A stretch of 49,871 bases of DNA from Paenibacillus alkalitolerans (GTDB taxonomy: Bacteria > Bacillota > Bacilli > Paenibacillales > YIM-B00363). Location: assembly GCF_016482785.1 (NCBI RefSeq), contig NZ_JAEMXM010000032.1, forward strand, positions 9,647-59,517. Reading direction: 5' to 3'. Both the position numbers and the translations under genes were made by a program. The notes beneath the pieces were generated by a model. The model saw only the letters and a list, made by a program, of their open reading frames with translations, was not told the DNA's origin and made no database searches. Positions 18,385-24,945 of the stretch are shown one piece after another (positions within the stretch are counted from its first letter, which is position 1; each line of letters begins with the position of its first letter).

Positions 18385-18412
18385 CAGGATGTTCTTATGA
18401 GCATCCTGTTTT
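18385..18412 (+). terminator. Terminator after mfd
   Basis: CAGGATG-T-TC pairs with GA-G-CATCCTG across TTAT, then TTTT. Confidence 0.82.
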
Positions 18413-18492
18413 ACTTCCAAGACGTTGGCAATAATAAGTGCGAAAAGGCAGAGCAGGCAGTTTCAGCTTTGACAGAATGTATAAGATATGGT

Positions 18493-18522
18493 GAATAAGG
18501 GATTGTTTTGCGAAACATACTA
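18493..18522 (+). promoter_or_regulatory. Sigma-G promoter of spoVT
   Basis: GAATA (18493-18497), an 18-base spacer and CATACTA (18516-18522) form a perfect sigma-G promoter. spoVT is a sigma-G gene. Confidence 0.88.
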
Positions 18523-18612
18523 TGGGCACGATGAGCTGAATCTCCCTATTCCCGGAAAACGAAGGCCTTATCTCCAGTGACATAAAACTTCAAGAAAGCG
18601 GGGCATCATGAA

Positions 18613-19155
18613 ATGAAAGCAACTGGAATTGTGCGGAGAATCGACGACCTGGGTAGAGTTGTCATTCCGAAGGAAATCCGCCGCACACTGCGGATTAGAG
18701 AAGGCGACCCTTTAGAAATTTTTGTCGACCGAGACGGTGAAGTCATTCTTAAGAAATATTCCCCGATCGGGGAGCTCGGCGATTTCGCGAAAGAATATGC
18801 CGAATCGCTCAGCGAAAGCACCGGCCATATTACGATGATTTCGGACCGGGATACGGTTATTGCCGTATCCGGCGCATCCAAGAAAGAATATATGGACAAG
18901 CAGATCGGATCCGTTGTCGAAAGCTGCATGGAAAGCCGGAAGACAGCGACCGAAACGAATCCCGGAGAATATGAAATATGCAAAGATATGAAAGAGACAT
19001 ATTCCTCGTTCGTCTGCGCTCCGATCGTTGCAGGCGGCGATCCGATCGGAGCCGTAATTTTGCTGTCGAAGCAGGAAGGAACGAAGATGAACCAGATGGA
19101 AGTGAAAATGGCGGAAACGGCGGCTGGATTTTTAGCGAAACAAATGGAGCAATGA
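18613..19155 (+). CDS. spoVT: Stage V sporulation regulator SpoVT
   Basis: Forespore transcription factor that tunes sigma-G-dependent genes. Residues 1-50 are an AbrB-like DNA-binding domain (MKATGIVRRIDDLGRVVIP). Residues about 55-178 form a GAF-like domain. Length is 180 residues, matching the family. The N terminus closely resembles the AbrB at the start of the window, so the two are paralogues. In B. subtilis spoVB (yabM) follows; here mazG is next. Confidence 0.95.
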   Translation: MKATGIVRRIDDLGRVVIPKEIRRTLRIREGDPLEIFVDRDGEVILKKYSPIGELGDFAKEYAESLSESTGHITMISDRDTVIAVSGASKKEYMDKQIGSVVESCMESRKTATETNPGEYEICKDMKETYSSFVCAPIVAGGDPIGAVILLSKQEGTKMNQMEVKMAETAAGFLAKQMEQ

Positions 19156-19165
19156 GCCCCACATG

Positions 19166-19217
19166 AAAGCTTTCGCAAGCGGCGGTCTGAAGATCCGGCG
19201 GGTTGCGGAAGCTTTTT
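19166..19217 (+). terminator. Terminator after spoVT
   Basis: AAGCTTTCGCAA pairs with TTGCGGAAGCTT (one G-T pair) around a 25-base loop, followed by TTTTTC. Confidence 0.75.
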
Positions 19218-19237
19218 CATTGTGTTTAGATAAAAGA

Positions 19238-19255
19238 GGCAACCGGAGGTTGTCC
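19238..19255 (+). repeat. GGYAACC hairpin repeat, copy 2
   Basis: GGCAACC-GGA-GGTTGTCC followed by GCG. It shares more than 20 nearly identical positions with the copy at 46174 before dusB, so the similarity extends beyond the stem. Confidence 0.6.
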
Positions 19256-19277
19256 GCGTAGTTAATAACGAGCAAGA

Positions 19278-19294
19278 GGCAACCGCAGGTTGCC
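19278..19294 (+). repeat. GGYAACC hairpin repeat, copy 3
   Basis: GGCAACC-GCA-GGTTGCC, a perfect 7-bp stem with a 3-base loop, 40 bases after copy 2. A further GGTTGCC at 19313-19319 overlaps the mazG ribosome site and could pair with either GGCAACC arm. Confidence 0.6.
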
Positions 19295-19323
19295 GCGAAA
19301 ACCATGAAAGGGGGTTGCCGTAA

Positions 19324-20808
19324 ATGGCGGTAAATGGATCAGTAACTGTGGTAGGCTTAGGCCCCGGAGGGCGGGACGGATTGACGCTAGGCGCGTGGGA
19401 CGTCATCCGGGAGGCGGAGCGTCTCGTACTGCGGACCGAACGGCACCCCGTCGTAACGTGGTTGGCCGAACAAGGAATCGCGTACCGTTCATATGACGAT
19501 ACATACGAAGCGCACGGTCGGTTTGCCGACGTGTACGATGCGATTGCCGCCGATCTGATCGAGACGGCAACGGCCGCCGGCGCGGAAGTAGTTTACGCGG
19601 TGCCCGGCCATCCGTCCGTCGCGGAAACGACGGTAGCCCTTCTTCGGGAGCGGTGCCTGGCCGCGGGGATCGGTTTGCGCATCGTCGGCAGCGAAAGCTT
19701 CCTGGACCGCGCGTTTGCCGCGCTCGGTTTCGATCCGGCGGACGGCTTTCAACTGGCCGACGCGACCGCGCTTCATGCCGGCAGGCTGCAGCCGCATAAC
19801 CATATCATCGTTACGCAGGTATATGACCGATTCGTCGCATCCGACGTGAAGCTGGCGTTGATGGAGCGGTACCCGGACGAATTCGAAGTGACGCTCGGAC
19901 ATGCCCTCGGGGTGGAAGGGCAAGAGCGGGTGCTTACCGTTCCCCTTTATGAGTTGGACCGGGTCGAGGGGTGGGGAAACCTCTCGCTTGTATATATACC
20001 CCGTACCGATCGGGATGATGTTCATTACCGTACCTTCGAGCGTCTGCATGAGATCGTCGCGAAGCTCCGAAGTCCGGAAGGCTGCCCGTGGGACAGGGAG
20101 CAGACGCACAAATCGCTGCGCAAATATTTCATCGAAGAGACGTTCGAAGCGGTGGAGACGATCGATGCGGACGATCCGGACGCGATGCGCGAGGAATTGG
20201 GCGACGTGCTGCTGCAGATCATGCTTCACTCCCAAATTGAAGAAGAATCGGGCACGTTCACGGTTTGGGATGTTGTCGCCGGACTTGCCGAGAAGCTGGT
20301 GCGACGGCATCCGCACGTATTCGGTACCAGAGAGGTCGAGGGTGTCGAGGACGTACTGAAAACTTGGCAAGAGGTCAAGGCGGAGGAAAAACGGCAAAAA
20401 GGCGACGAATCCCAGGTTTCCGTGCTGGACGGCATTCCAAGCGGCCTTCCCGGCTTGATGCGCGCCGTGGAACTGCAGAAGAAAGCGGCGAAGGTCGGTT
20501 TCGATTGGGAGAGCCCGGAACAAATCGCCGACAAAATCATAGAGGAACTGCGAGAGTTTCAAACGGAGCTTGCGAGCCGCGCCCCTGTTGAGAAGCTGGT
20601 CGACGAGCTGGGCGATTTGTTGTTTGCCGTCGTAAACCTCGCTAGATTCTTGAAAATCGATCCGGAAGAAGCCATTTCCGGAACAAACCGGAAATTTTTG
20701 CAAAGATTTCGCTATATTGAGCAGCAACTACGTTTAAGAGGAAAGAGCTTTGACCAAACTGATATACAAGAACTGGAACTATACTGGCAGGAGGCCAAAA
20801 GGAGCTGA
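19324..20808 (+). CDS. mazG: Tetrapyrrole methylase / MazG nucleotide pyrophosphohydrolase fusion (YabN)
   Basis: Two-part protein. Residues about 1-220 form a tetrapyrrole (corrin/porphyrin) methylase domain (TVVGLGPGGRDGLTLGA, VYAVPGHPSVAETTV). The rest contains two MazG modules: the first near 230-340 with EETFEAVETIDADD and EELGDVLLQIMLHSQ, the second near 385-485 with VDELGDLLFAVVNLARF. MazG hydrolyses non-canonical NTPs to NMP and PPi. Length is 494 residues, the size of B. subtilis YabN. AAAGGGGG lies 9 bases before the ATG. The role of the methylase part in this family is not established from sequence. Confidence 0.93.
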   Translation: MAVNGSVTVVGLGPGGRDGLTLGAWDVIREAERLVLRTERHPVVTWLAEQGIAYRSYDDTYEAHGRFADVYDAIAADLIETATAAGAEVVYAVPGHPSVAETTVALLRERCLAAGIGLRIVGSESFLDRAFAALGFDPADGFQLADATALHAGRLQPHNHIIVTQVYDRFVASDVKLALMERYPDEFEVTLGHALGVEGQERVLTVPLYELDRVEGWGNLSLVYIPRTDRDDVHYRTFERLHEIVAKLRSPEGCPWDREQTHKSLRKYFIEETFEAVETIDADDPDAMREELGDVLLQIMLHSQIEEESGTFTVWDVVAGLAEKLVRRHPHVFGTREVEGVEDVLKTWQEVKAEEKRQKGDESQVSVLDGIPSGLPGLMRAVELQKKAAKVGFDWESPEQIADKIIEELREFQTELASRAPVEKLVDELGDLLFAVVNLARFLKIDPEEAISGTNRKFLQRFRYIEQQLRLRGKSFDQTDIQELELYWQEAKRS

Positions 20809-20950
20809 AAGCCTTCAAAACGCAAATTTTTGCGAAAAAGTTTCAAATATTGTAGTCGCAAAGCAGGATTTTCCTTACTGCCAAGAGAATACATAATTCG
20901 CACGGCAACATTTCCATTTCCATTGTTTGAAATTAGGAGGAATCTTAGGC

Positions 20951-21223
20951 ATGAACAAAACAGATTTGATCAACAGCATTGCAGAGAAAAGCGGTATGAC
21001 GAAAAAAGACGTTGAAACTGTCTTGAATAACTTCCTTGGCGAAGTTACTGATGCTTTGTCCACCGGCAACAAAGTTCAATTGATCGGCTTCGGCACGTTC
21101 GAAACCCGCAAGCGTTCCGGCCGCGTAGGCCGCAACCCGCAAACGGGCGCTCAAATCTCCATTCCGGAGTCCAAAGTTCCTGCTTTCAAAGCGGGCAACA
21201 AGCTTAAAGAAGCTGTGAAGTAA
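20951..21223 (+). CDS. hupB: HU-family DNA-binding protein
   Basis: Nucleoid protein that bends and compacts DNA as a dimer. The 90 residues begin MNKTDLINSIAEKSGMTKKD and include GFGTFETRKRSGRVGRNPQTG (47-66), with the minor-groove intercalating RNP at 61-63. AGGAGG lies 10 bases before the chosen ATG. It ends one base before rqcP starts. In B. subtilis the main HU gene (hbs) lies elsewhere; here HU sits between mazG and rqcP. Confidence 0.96.
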   Translation: MNKTDLINSIAEKSGMTKKDVETVLNNFLGEVTDALSTGNKVQLIGFGTFETRKRSGRVGRNPQTGAQISIPESKVPAFKAGNKLKEAVK

Positions 21224-21224
21224 G

Positions 21225-21497
21225 ATGCGGCTCGACAAATTCCTGAAGATTTCCCGGCTCATCAAGAGGCGCACGGTCGCTAAAGACGTGTCCGATCAAG
21301 GGCGGGTGTGGATCAACGGGAAGGAAGCGAAAGCCAGCAGCACGGTGAAGCCCGGCGACGAACTGACCGTTCGCTTCGGACAGAAGAGCGTCACCGTTCG
21401 CGTCGAGAACATTGCGGAATCCGTCCGCAAGGAAGAGGCGAGCGGGATGTACACCGTGATTAAGGAAGAATCTCACGGAAGCGGCGAGATTTTGTAA
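21225..21497 (+). CDS. rqcP: S4-domain ribosome quality-control protein RqcP (YabO)
   Basis: Small RNA-binding protein that works with RqcH in adding alanine tails to peptides stalled on 50S subunits. The S4 domain spans residues 1-60 (MRLDKFLKISRLIKRRTVAK, GRVWINGKEAKASS). Length is 90 residues. It follows hupB by one base, so translation is probably coupled. A strong terminator lies directly behind, and next to it the group II intron remnant. Confidence 0.93.
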   Translation: MRLDKFLKISRLIKRRTVAKDVSDQGRVWINGKEAKASSTVKPGDELTVRFGQKSVTVRVENIAESVRKEEASGMYTVIKEESHGSGEIL

Positions 21498-21507
21498 GCC
21501 GCCCGCG

Positions 21508-21537
21508 AAAGCCCTTCGGCTTGCCGGAGGGTTTTTC
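21508..21537 (+). terminator. Terminator after rqcP
   Basis: AAAGCCCTTCGG pairs with CCGGAGGGTTT across CTTG, then TTCC. Class C group II introns typically insert just behind such hairpins, and the intron-like GTGCG starts 4 bases later. Confidence 0.9.
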
Positions 21538-21562
21538 CTTGTGCGCCACGCATGGCGATTAA

Positions 21563-21811
21563 CTAGGCGGTGAAAAACGGATTCGAATGGTCTACTGGAA
21601 ACAGTGGAAACGGATTAAGACCAAGTTCGAGAAGTTGATCTCATTTGGTGTCCCAGATAACAAAGCATGGGAGTACGCAAACACAAGAAAGAGCTATTGG
21701 AGAACATCCAATAGCCCAATCCTCTCGAAATCCCTCGGAAACAACACACTGAAGAACCTCGGATTTCTTTTCTTTTCAGATAATTATCGACAAGTCACTG
21801 CGCATTCCTAA
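21563..21811 (+). pseudogene. Truncated group II intron reverse transcriptase/maturase (C-terminal fragment)
   Basis: The frame reads KRIRMVYWKQWKRIKTKFEK, then KAWEYANTRKSYWRTSNSPIL. This is the thumb/maturase end of LtrA-like proteins, about 80 residues of a usual 400-plus. No reverse transcriptase motif (YADD) or start with a ribosome site is present. A stop in frame at 21560 closes it upstream, inside what looks like the intron's own 5' end. The internal deletion therefore joined domain I directly to the maturase tail. Confidence 0.8.
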
Positions 21812-21813
21812 TG

Positions 21814-21849
21814 GAACCGCCGTATACCGAACGGTACGTACGGTGGTGT
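21814..21849 (+). ncRNA. Group II intron domain V
   Basis: ACCGCCGTA (21816-21824) pairs with TACGGTGGT (21839-21847), TACC with GGTA, a GAAC tetraloop closes it, and the two-base bulge CG is at 21837-21838. This is the textbook domain V shape, with a CGC triad as in class C introns. Confidence 0.85.
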
Positions 21850-21933
21850 GGGAGGTCGGCTGCTCAACTTATGGGTAGCCTCCTACCCGATTGCTTTTTG
21901 TCGGCAATATTGACAATTTAGGTATATAGCAAC

Positions 21934-22033
21934 GACAAATTTGTCACTACACCTGACATTTATGCATTAAAGTCGATCTCACCGACAAAATAGTCGATGA
22001 CCGTTAACTAATTTGTCAGTTAGACCGACAAAT
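21934..22033 (+). promoter_or_regulatory. GACAAAT inverted-repeat cluster (candidate operators)
   Basis: A 12-bp perfect palindrome GACAAATTTGTC lies at 21934-21945. A related CCGACAAAAT lies at 21982-21991. An inverted pair ATTTGTC (22011-22017) and GACAAAT (22027-22033) ends 9 bases before the -35 of the following promoter. The region 21892-22042 has no gene. A regulator-binding role is inferred from the repetition and placement. Confidence 0.4.
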
Positions 22034-22042
22034 GGACTTTAA

Positions 22043-22071
22043 TTGACATTAGACGGCTCCTTCGTTATAAT
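22043..22071 (+). promoter_or_regulatory. Consensus sigma-A promoter of the nuclease-HTH gene
   Basis: TTGACA (22043-22048), a 17-base spacer and TATAAT (22066-22071) are all perfect. Transcription would start near 22078, immediately before the leader hairpins. Confidence 0.85.
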
Positions 22072-22079
22072 TCCATCAA

Positions 22080-22136
22080 CGAAATGAAGCACATTTCGAT
22101 CCTTAACAAGGGTCGGGTGTGCTTTTTTATTTTTTC
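22080..22136 (+). promoter_or_regulatory. Putative attenuator: antiterminator and terminator hairpins
   Basis: CGAAATG (22080-22086) pairs perfectly with CATTTCG (22092-22098). The alternative hairpin pairs AAGCACA (22087-22093) and CGATCCTT with AAGGGTCG and TGTGCTT (up to 22124), followed by a T-rich run to 22135. Both use 22087-22098, so they exclude each other. The ribosome site AAAGGAGGAG follows at once. The leader could therefore switch between stop and read-through; the trigger is unknown. Confidence 0.55.
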
Positions 22137-22151
22137 AAAGGAGGAGTTTGT

Positions 22152-22811
22152 ATGGATCTGCATCCGGCAGTTCTGGAATTTGTAAAAAAGACTGAATTCG
22201 AGGCAAAGATGAAGGGGAGTTTTCGCAAAGAGTTGGGACATTCCGAAAAGCGGTTTCTTCAAAATGTATGGGGGCCGTGCATGAATTATAGTTTTGAGGG
22301 ATTGTATGCAGAATACCCTTTCAAAGATTTTAAAGGCGGACTTCGGTTTGTCGATTTTTTGTTTATGCTGGGACTCATAAAATTGATTATTGAGATAGAC
22401 GGATACACAACGCATGCCAGAGACATCTCTAAGGGGGATTTTAACGACCATTTGATTCGACAGAACGATTTATTGCTTAACGGATGGTTTTTGCTTCGAT
22501 TTTCAGCTGACATGGTGGAAAATCATCCTGAGAAATGCCGCGCTCAACTTATGCAGGCATTAGGATTTCTTTGGAGCAGACATCGCCTGATGTTGGAAGC
22601 AACCGGCAAAGCTTCGTGGCAGCAGCGAAAACAGGCTGTTTATCACTTGGCAAAGCAAAACGGCGGAATAATTAGACCTATACAGATTTCGAAAGAATTG
22701 AGCATTCATCGTCATACGGCCGTTCAGTGGATGCAAAAATTTACAGAAGAAGGGATATTTGAAGCTATTTCCGCCAATCAACGAATTACATCCTACAAAC
22801 TAAAAGAATAA
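22152..22811 (+). CDS. Putative PD-(D/E)XK (DUF559/Vsr-like) nuclease with C-terminal helix-turn-helix
   Basis: Not a member of the conserved neighbourhood. Residues about 30-140 look like a very-short-patch-repair/DUF559-type nuclease fold: E32 in HSEKRF, D68 in RFVDFLF, E81-x-D83 in IIEIDGYTTHARD, then RQNDLLLNGWFLLRFSAD (103-120). Residues about 160-219 look like a winged helix (IQISKELSIHRHTAVQWMQ, then LKE at the end). Similar uncharacterised proteins are, as I recall, common in Paenibacillus. Length is 219 residues with a strong AAAGGAGGAG before the ATG. Base use differs from neighbours: 22 of 60 G+C in 22321-22380 and again in 22441-22500, against 34 of 60 in 23281-23340 (yabQ). This suggests transfer. 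Substrate and role are unknown. Confidence 0.75.
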   Translation: MDLHPAVLEFVKKTEFEAKMKGSFRKELGHSEKRFLQNVWGPCMNYSFEGLYAEYPFKDFKGGLRFVDFLFMLGLIKLIIEIDGYTTHARDISKGDFNDHLIRQNDLLLNGWFLLRFSADMVENHPEKCRAQLMQALGFLWSRHRLMLEATGKASWQQRKQAVYHLAKQNGGIIRPIQISKELSIHRHTAVQWMQKFTEEGIFEAISANQRITSYKLKE

Positions 22812-22875
22812 CACCCCCTGTTCTAAAATGCGCGCCTCGCCCATAAGGTATTGATATAAGGGAGGGGTACATGCC

Positions 22876-23157
22876 ATGGTCGATCATGGGAAGACGAAGC
22901 GGCAAGAAATTCACTTGTTAAACCGCCGGTTGCTTGAAGTGTCCGGAGTGCTGAACGTGGACAGTTTCGACAGCGAAGAGTTTTTGCTCGAGACGGAACT
23001 TGGTTTTCTAAACGTGAAGGGCCAAAATTTACATATTAAAAATTTGAACCTTGAGCAAGGATTCGTTGCGATTGAGGGAACGATCAACTCTTTGAACTAT
23101 TTGGACGGCGCGGGACCGGACAAGTCGAAAGGCTTCTTGGGCAAGCTGTTCAAGTGA
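22876..23157 (+). CDS. yabP: Sporulation protein YabP
   Basis: Small protein of the YabP/YqfC family required for efficient sporulation in B. subtilis. The 93 residues show the family core NRRLLEVSGVLNVDSFDSEE (16-35), LLETELGFLNVKGQNLHI and the C-terminal FLGKLFK. There is no membrane segment. GGGAGGGG precedes the ATG. Its stop overlaps the GTG start of yabQ by 4 bases. Confidence 0.92.
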   Translation: MVDHGKTKRQEIHLLNRRLLEVSGVLNVDSFDSEEFLLETELGFLNVKGQNLHIKNLNLEQGFVAIEGTINSLNYLDGAGPDKSKGFLGKLFK

Positions 23158-23744
23158 GTCTAAACGTTCAATTTCTCACGCTGGCGACCATGGCCGTAAG
23201 CGGGGCAGGACTCGGGCTCCTGTTCGACACCTACCGCGTGCTGTCGGGAGAGTTCCGCTTCCCGCGCTGGCTCATCCCTCCGCTTGACCTGCTGTATTGG
23301 TTCGCCGGCACGCTCGCCGTATTCCGGGTTTTGTACGAAAGCAACGGCGGCGAAGTGCGGTTGTATGTGTTTCTGGCGCTATTGATCGGAGTGTCGTTCT
23401 ATTTCGGATTGCTAAGCCCGGCGGTCGTCCGAACGATCCGCTTTCTAATCGGGATATTTAAAAAAGCGGTCCGGGCCATCCTCTATATTGGAAATTTGCT
23501 CCTGATAAAACCGTCGATCGGGTTATACCGGGTATCGATTGTTTTTTTAGGATTTTTGGCGGCCTTGTCTATTTTCATCTTCAAAGTTGTGATACAATTG
23601 GCGTATCCTCTGTGGAAATTGCTCCATTGGATGTTTAAACCGTTGGTTCACGCGTGCGGCAAGCTGGTTCGCGCGGATCGTTGGCTTATTCCGGTGGGAC
23701 GAGTCGTATCCAAGTGGATCGCTAAAGTAAAAAGTTGGTTTTAG
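23154..23744 (+). CDS. yabQ: Sporulation membrane protein YabQ
   Basis: Polytopic membrane protein needed for spore cortex formation in B. subtilis. The 196 residues contain hydrophobic stretches at about 5-25, 35-55, 65-90 and 120-145, with a positively charged C-terminal part. The start is GTG overlapping the yabP stop (GTGA). It forms a coupled pair with yabP, and divIC follows after 14 bases. Confidence 0.9.
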   Translation: MSLNVQFLTLATMAVSGAGLGLLFDTYRVLSGEFRFPRWLIPPLDLLYWFAGTLAVFRVLYESNGGEVRLYVFLALLIGVSFYFGLLSPAVVRTIRFLIGIFKKAVRAILYIGNLLLIKPSIGLYRVSIVFLGFLAALSIFIFKVVIQLAYPLWKLLHWMFKPLVHACGKLVRADRWLIPVGRVVSKWIAKVKSWF

Positions 23745-23758
23745 GGGGACGGTGGGAC

Positions 23759-24067
23759 ATGGCATCGGGAACGGCAGCGAAGGAGTCGGCATCGAACAAA
23801 GGTGCCCGTCGCAGAATACGTCTGTTTTTGATAGTTGTATGTTGTTTCACCTGTTGGGCAACGCTAACGCTTTGGAAGCAAGGCGACAGCGTTGATCAGA
23901 AACAAGCGGAGCTAACGGAGCTGCAGGACAGATTAACGGAATTGAAGGGGACGAACGAGCAGTATAAGGCCGAAGTCACCCGTTTGCACGATAGTGAATA
24001 TATTGAACAAAAGGTGCGTAAGGATTACGGAATGATTCGCCCGGGGGATACGATTTTCGGCCGATAG
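23759..24067 (+). CDS. divIC: Cell-division protein DivIC (FtsB-like)
   Basis: Bitopic divisome protein that pairs with FtsL and DivIB. A short basic cytoplasmic N terminus is followed by a membrane segment (about 20-38) and a coiled coil (about 45-77, QKQAELTELQDRLTELKGT). The end is typical of the family (EYIEQKVRKDYGMIRPGDTIF). Length is 102 residues from the ATG at 23759, about 10 bases after AGGGGG; an in-frame start at 23735 would lie within yabQ. Confidence 0.88.
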   Translation: MASGTAAKESASNKGARRRIRLFLIVVCCFTCWATLTLWKQGDSVDQKQAELTELQDRLTELKGTNEQYKAEVTRLHDSEYIEQKVRKDYGMIRPGDTIFGR

Positions 24068-24084
24068 TCCGTACACGCGCCTTA

Positions 24085-24114
24085 TTGACCGAGAGAATGC
24101 CGTTCGGTTATAAT
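24085..24114 (+). promoter_or_regulatory. Sigma-A promoter of yabR
   Basis: TTGACC (24085-24090), an 18-base spacer and TATAAT (24109-24114) lie in the divIC-yabR gap. Confidence 0.7.
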
Positions 24115-24176
24115 CTCGTATAAATGTCACGAATTTTTCATTTTTCCTACATTTAAGGGAGGGCACATTTTATTCT

Positions 24177-24644
24177 ATGTCAGCCATCGAAGTTGGCGCG
24201 AAACTAGAAGGTAAGGTGACAGGCATCACGCATTTCGGCGCATTCGTCGAGTTGGATGGCGGAGTCACCGGTCTCGTCCACATTTCCGAAATCGCCGACA
24301 GTTACGTCAAAGATGTCAAGGATCACCTCAAACTCGAGGATGTCGTAACCGTAAAGGTCATCAACGTGGACAATGACGGCAAGATTGGCTTATCGATTAA
24401 GAAAGCGGTCGACAAGCCGCCGGAAGCTCCCAGAACGACGGAGTTTCGCCGCGATGGCAATAGAGACGGTTTTCGGGATCGAGGCGGATTCGGCAAGGGC
24501 GGGGATCGTCGTCACGGTTCGGGAAATAAGGTAAGCTTCGAGGATAAAATGTCCCGTTTCTTGCGAGACAGCGAGGAACGAATTTCTTCCTTAAAGAAAA
24601 ACACTGAAGGCAAACGAGGAGGACGCGGCGCAAGACGCGTGTAA
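24177..24644 (+). CDS. yabR: S1-domain RNA-binding protein YabR (CvfD-like)
   Basis: Cytoplasmic protein with one N-terminal S1 RNA-binding domain (residues 1-75: GAKLEGKVTGITHFGAFVEL, GLVHISEIADSYVKDV, GKIGLSIKKA). A Gly/Arg/Asp-rich, low-complexity tail and a short helical segment (about 122-140) complete the 155 residues. Relatives bind ribosomes or regulate stress and virulence in other Firmicutes. GGGAGGG lies 13 bases before the ATG, rather far. It is monocistronic, with its own promoter and terminator. Confidence 0.9.
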   Translation: MSAIEVGAKLEGKVTGITHFGAFVELDGGVTGLVHISEIADSYVKDVKDHLKLEDVVTVKVINVDNDGKIGLSIKKAVDKPPEAPRTTEFRRDGNRDGFRDRGGFGKGGDRRHGSGNKVSFEDKMSRFLRDSEERISSLKKNTEGKRGGRGARRV

Positions 24645-24664
24645 CCTCTGTATTTAAAAAACTG

Positions 24665-24703
24665 AACGCCGAGCGGAGTCGACATTCCGCGCGGCGTTTT
24701 TTA
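24665..24703 (+). terminator. Terminator after yabR
   Basis: AACGCCG-A-GCGG pairs with CCGC-G-CGGCGTT across AGTCGACATT, followed by TTTT. Confidence 0.9.
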
Positions 24704-24716
24704 TTAACTTCTTAGT

Positions 24717-24759
24717 TTCGACACGAACGTTTCGACATTTCGTCTTCAAAATTTTGACA
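24717..24759 (+). promoter_or_regulatory. Spo0A boxes upstream of spoIIE
   Basis: Three boxes lie in the same orientation: TTCGACA (24717-24723), TTCGACA (24731-24737) and TTTGACA (24753-24759). The first two are perfect matches to TGTCGAA on the minus strand. A fourth, weaker one (TTTGTCGGAA) is at 24831. spoIIE is activated by Spo0A~P with sigma-A in B. subtilis. Confidence 0.65.
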
Positions 24760-24791
24760 TTTCGTTTAAGGTGACAAGTGAGAAGCGCTGC

Positions 24792-24835
24792 AACGGCACG
24801 GTCTTGAAGCATTGTGGAGAGCGTGCCGTTTTTGT
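24792..24835 (+). terminator. Terminator-like hairpin in the spoIIE upstream region
   Basis: AACGGCACG pairs with CGTGCCGTT across about 20 bases, followed by TTTTTG. No gene lies between this and the yabR terminator, so its client is unclear. Confidence 0.6.
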
Positions 24836-24945
24836 CGGAAAATTTTTCAACTCTATCAACGCATTGTGACAAACTTTTTGCTAGAGTTCTGAAATAATGG
24901 AGGCACTCTACTCTTTCGAAAATGACCCAGGAGGTGCTTTCATTG

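Larger units (their letters stand above)
21541..21891 (+). mobile_element. Decayed class C group II intron
   Basis: GTGCGCC at 21541 fits the GTGYG 5' end of group II introns, and the following bases (through GGCGATTAAC) resemble the start of class C introns as I remember them. Domains I-IV and most of the maturase are missing. What remains is the C-terminal end of the maturase frame (21563-21811), domain V (21814-21849) and a domain VI-like hairpin ending near CCTACCCGAT (21891). About 350 bases remain of an element normally near 1.9 kb. The location directly behind an intrinsic terminator fits class C target choice. Confidence 0.75.

Noticed and set aside
20821-20834. Palindrome CGCAAATTTTTGCG after mazG as a terminator
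   Set aside because: It is followed by A residues, not T, on the + strand, and no minus-strand gene ends there.
22084-22170. Possible leader peptide starting at ATG 22084 in the nuclease leader
   Set aside because: No ribosome site, only a few bases after the predicted transcript start, and the frame runs on into the nuclease gene rather than stopping before the terminator.
22833-22860. Sigma-E-like promoter before yabP (CCATAAGGT as -10)
   Set aside because: No acceptable -35 at the required spacing; too weak to list, although mother-cell expression is expected.
24645-24945. tRNA genes between yabR and spoIIE, as found in B. subtilis
   Set aside because: No cloverleaf, TTCRA arm or CCA-proximal stem was found; the gap holds a terminator, Spo0A boxes and a hairpin.
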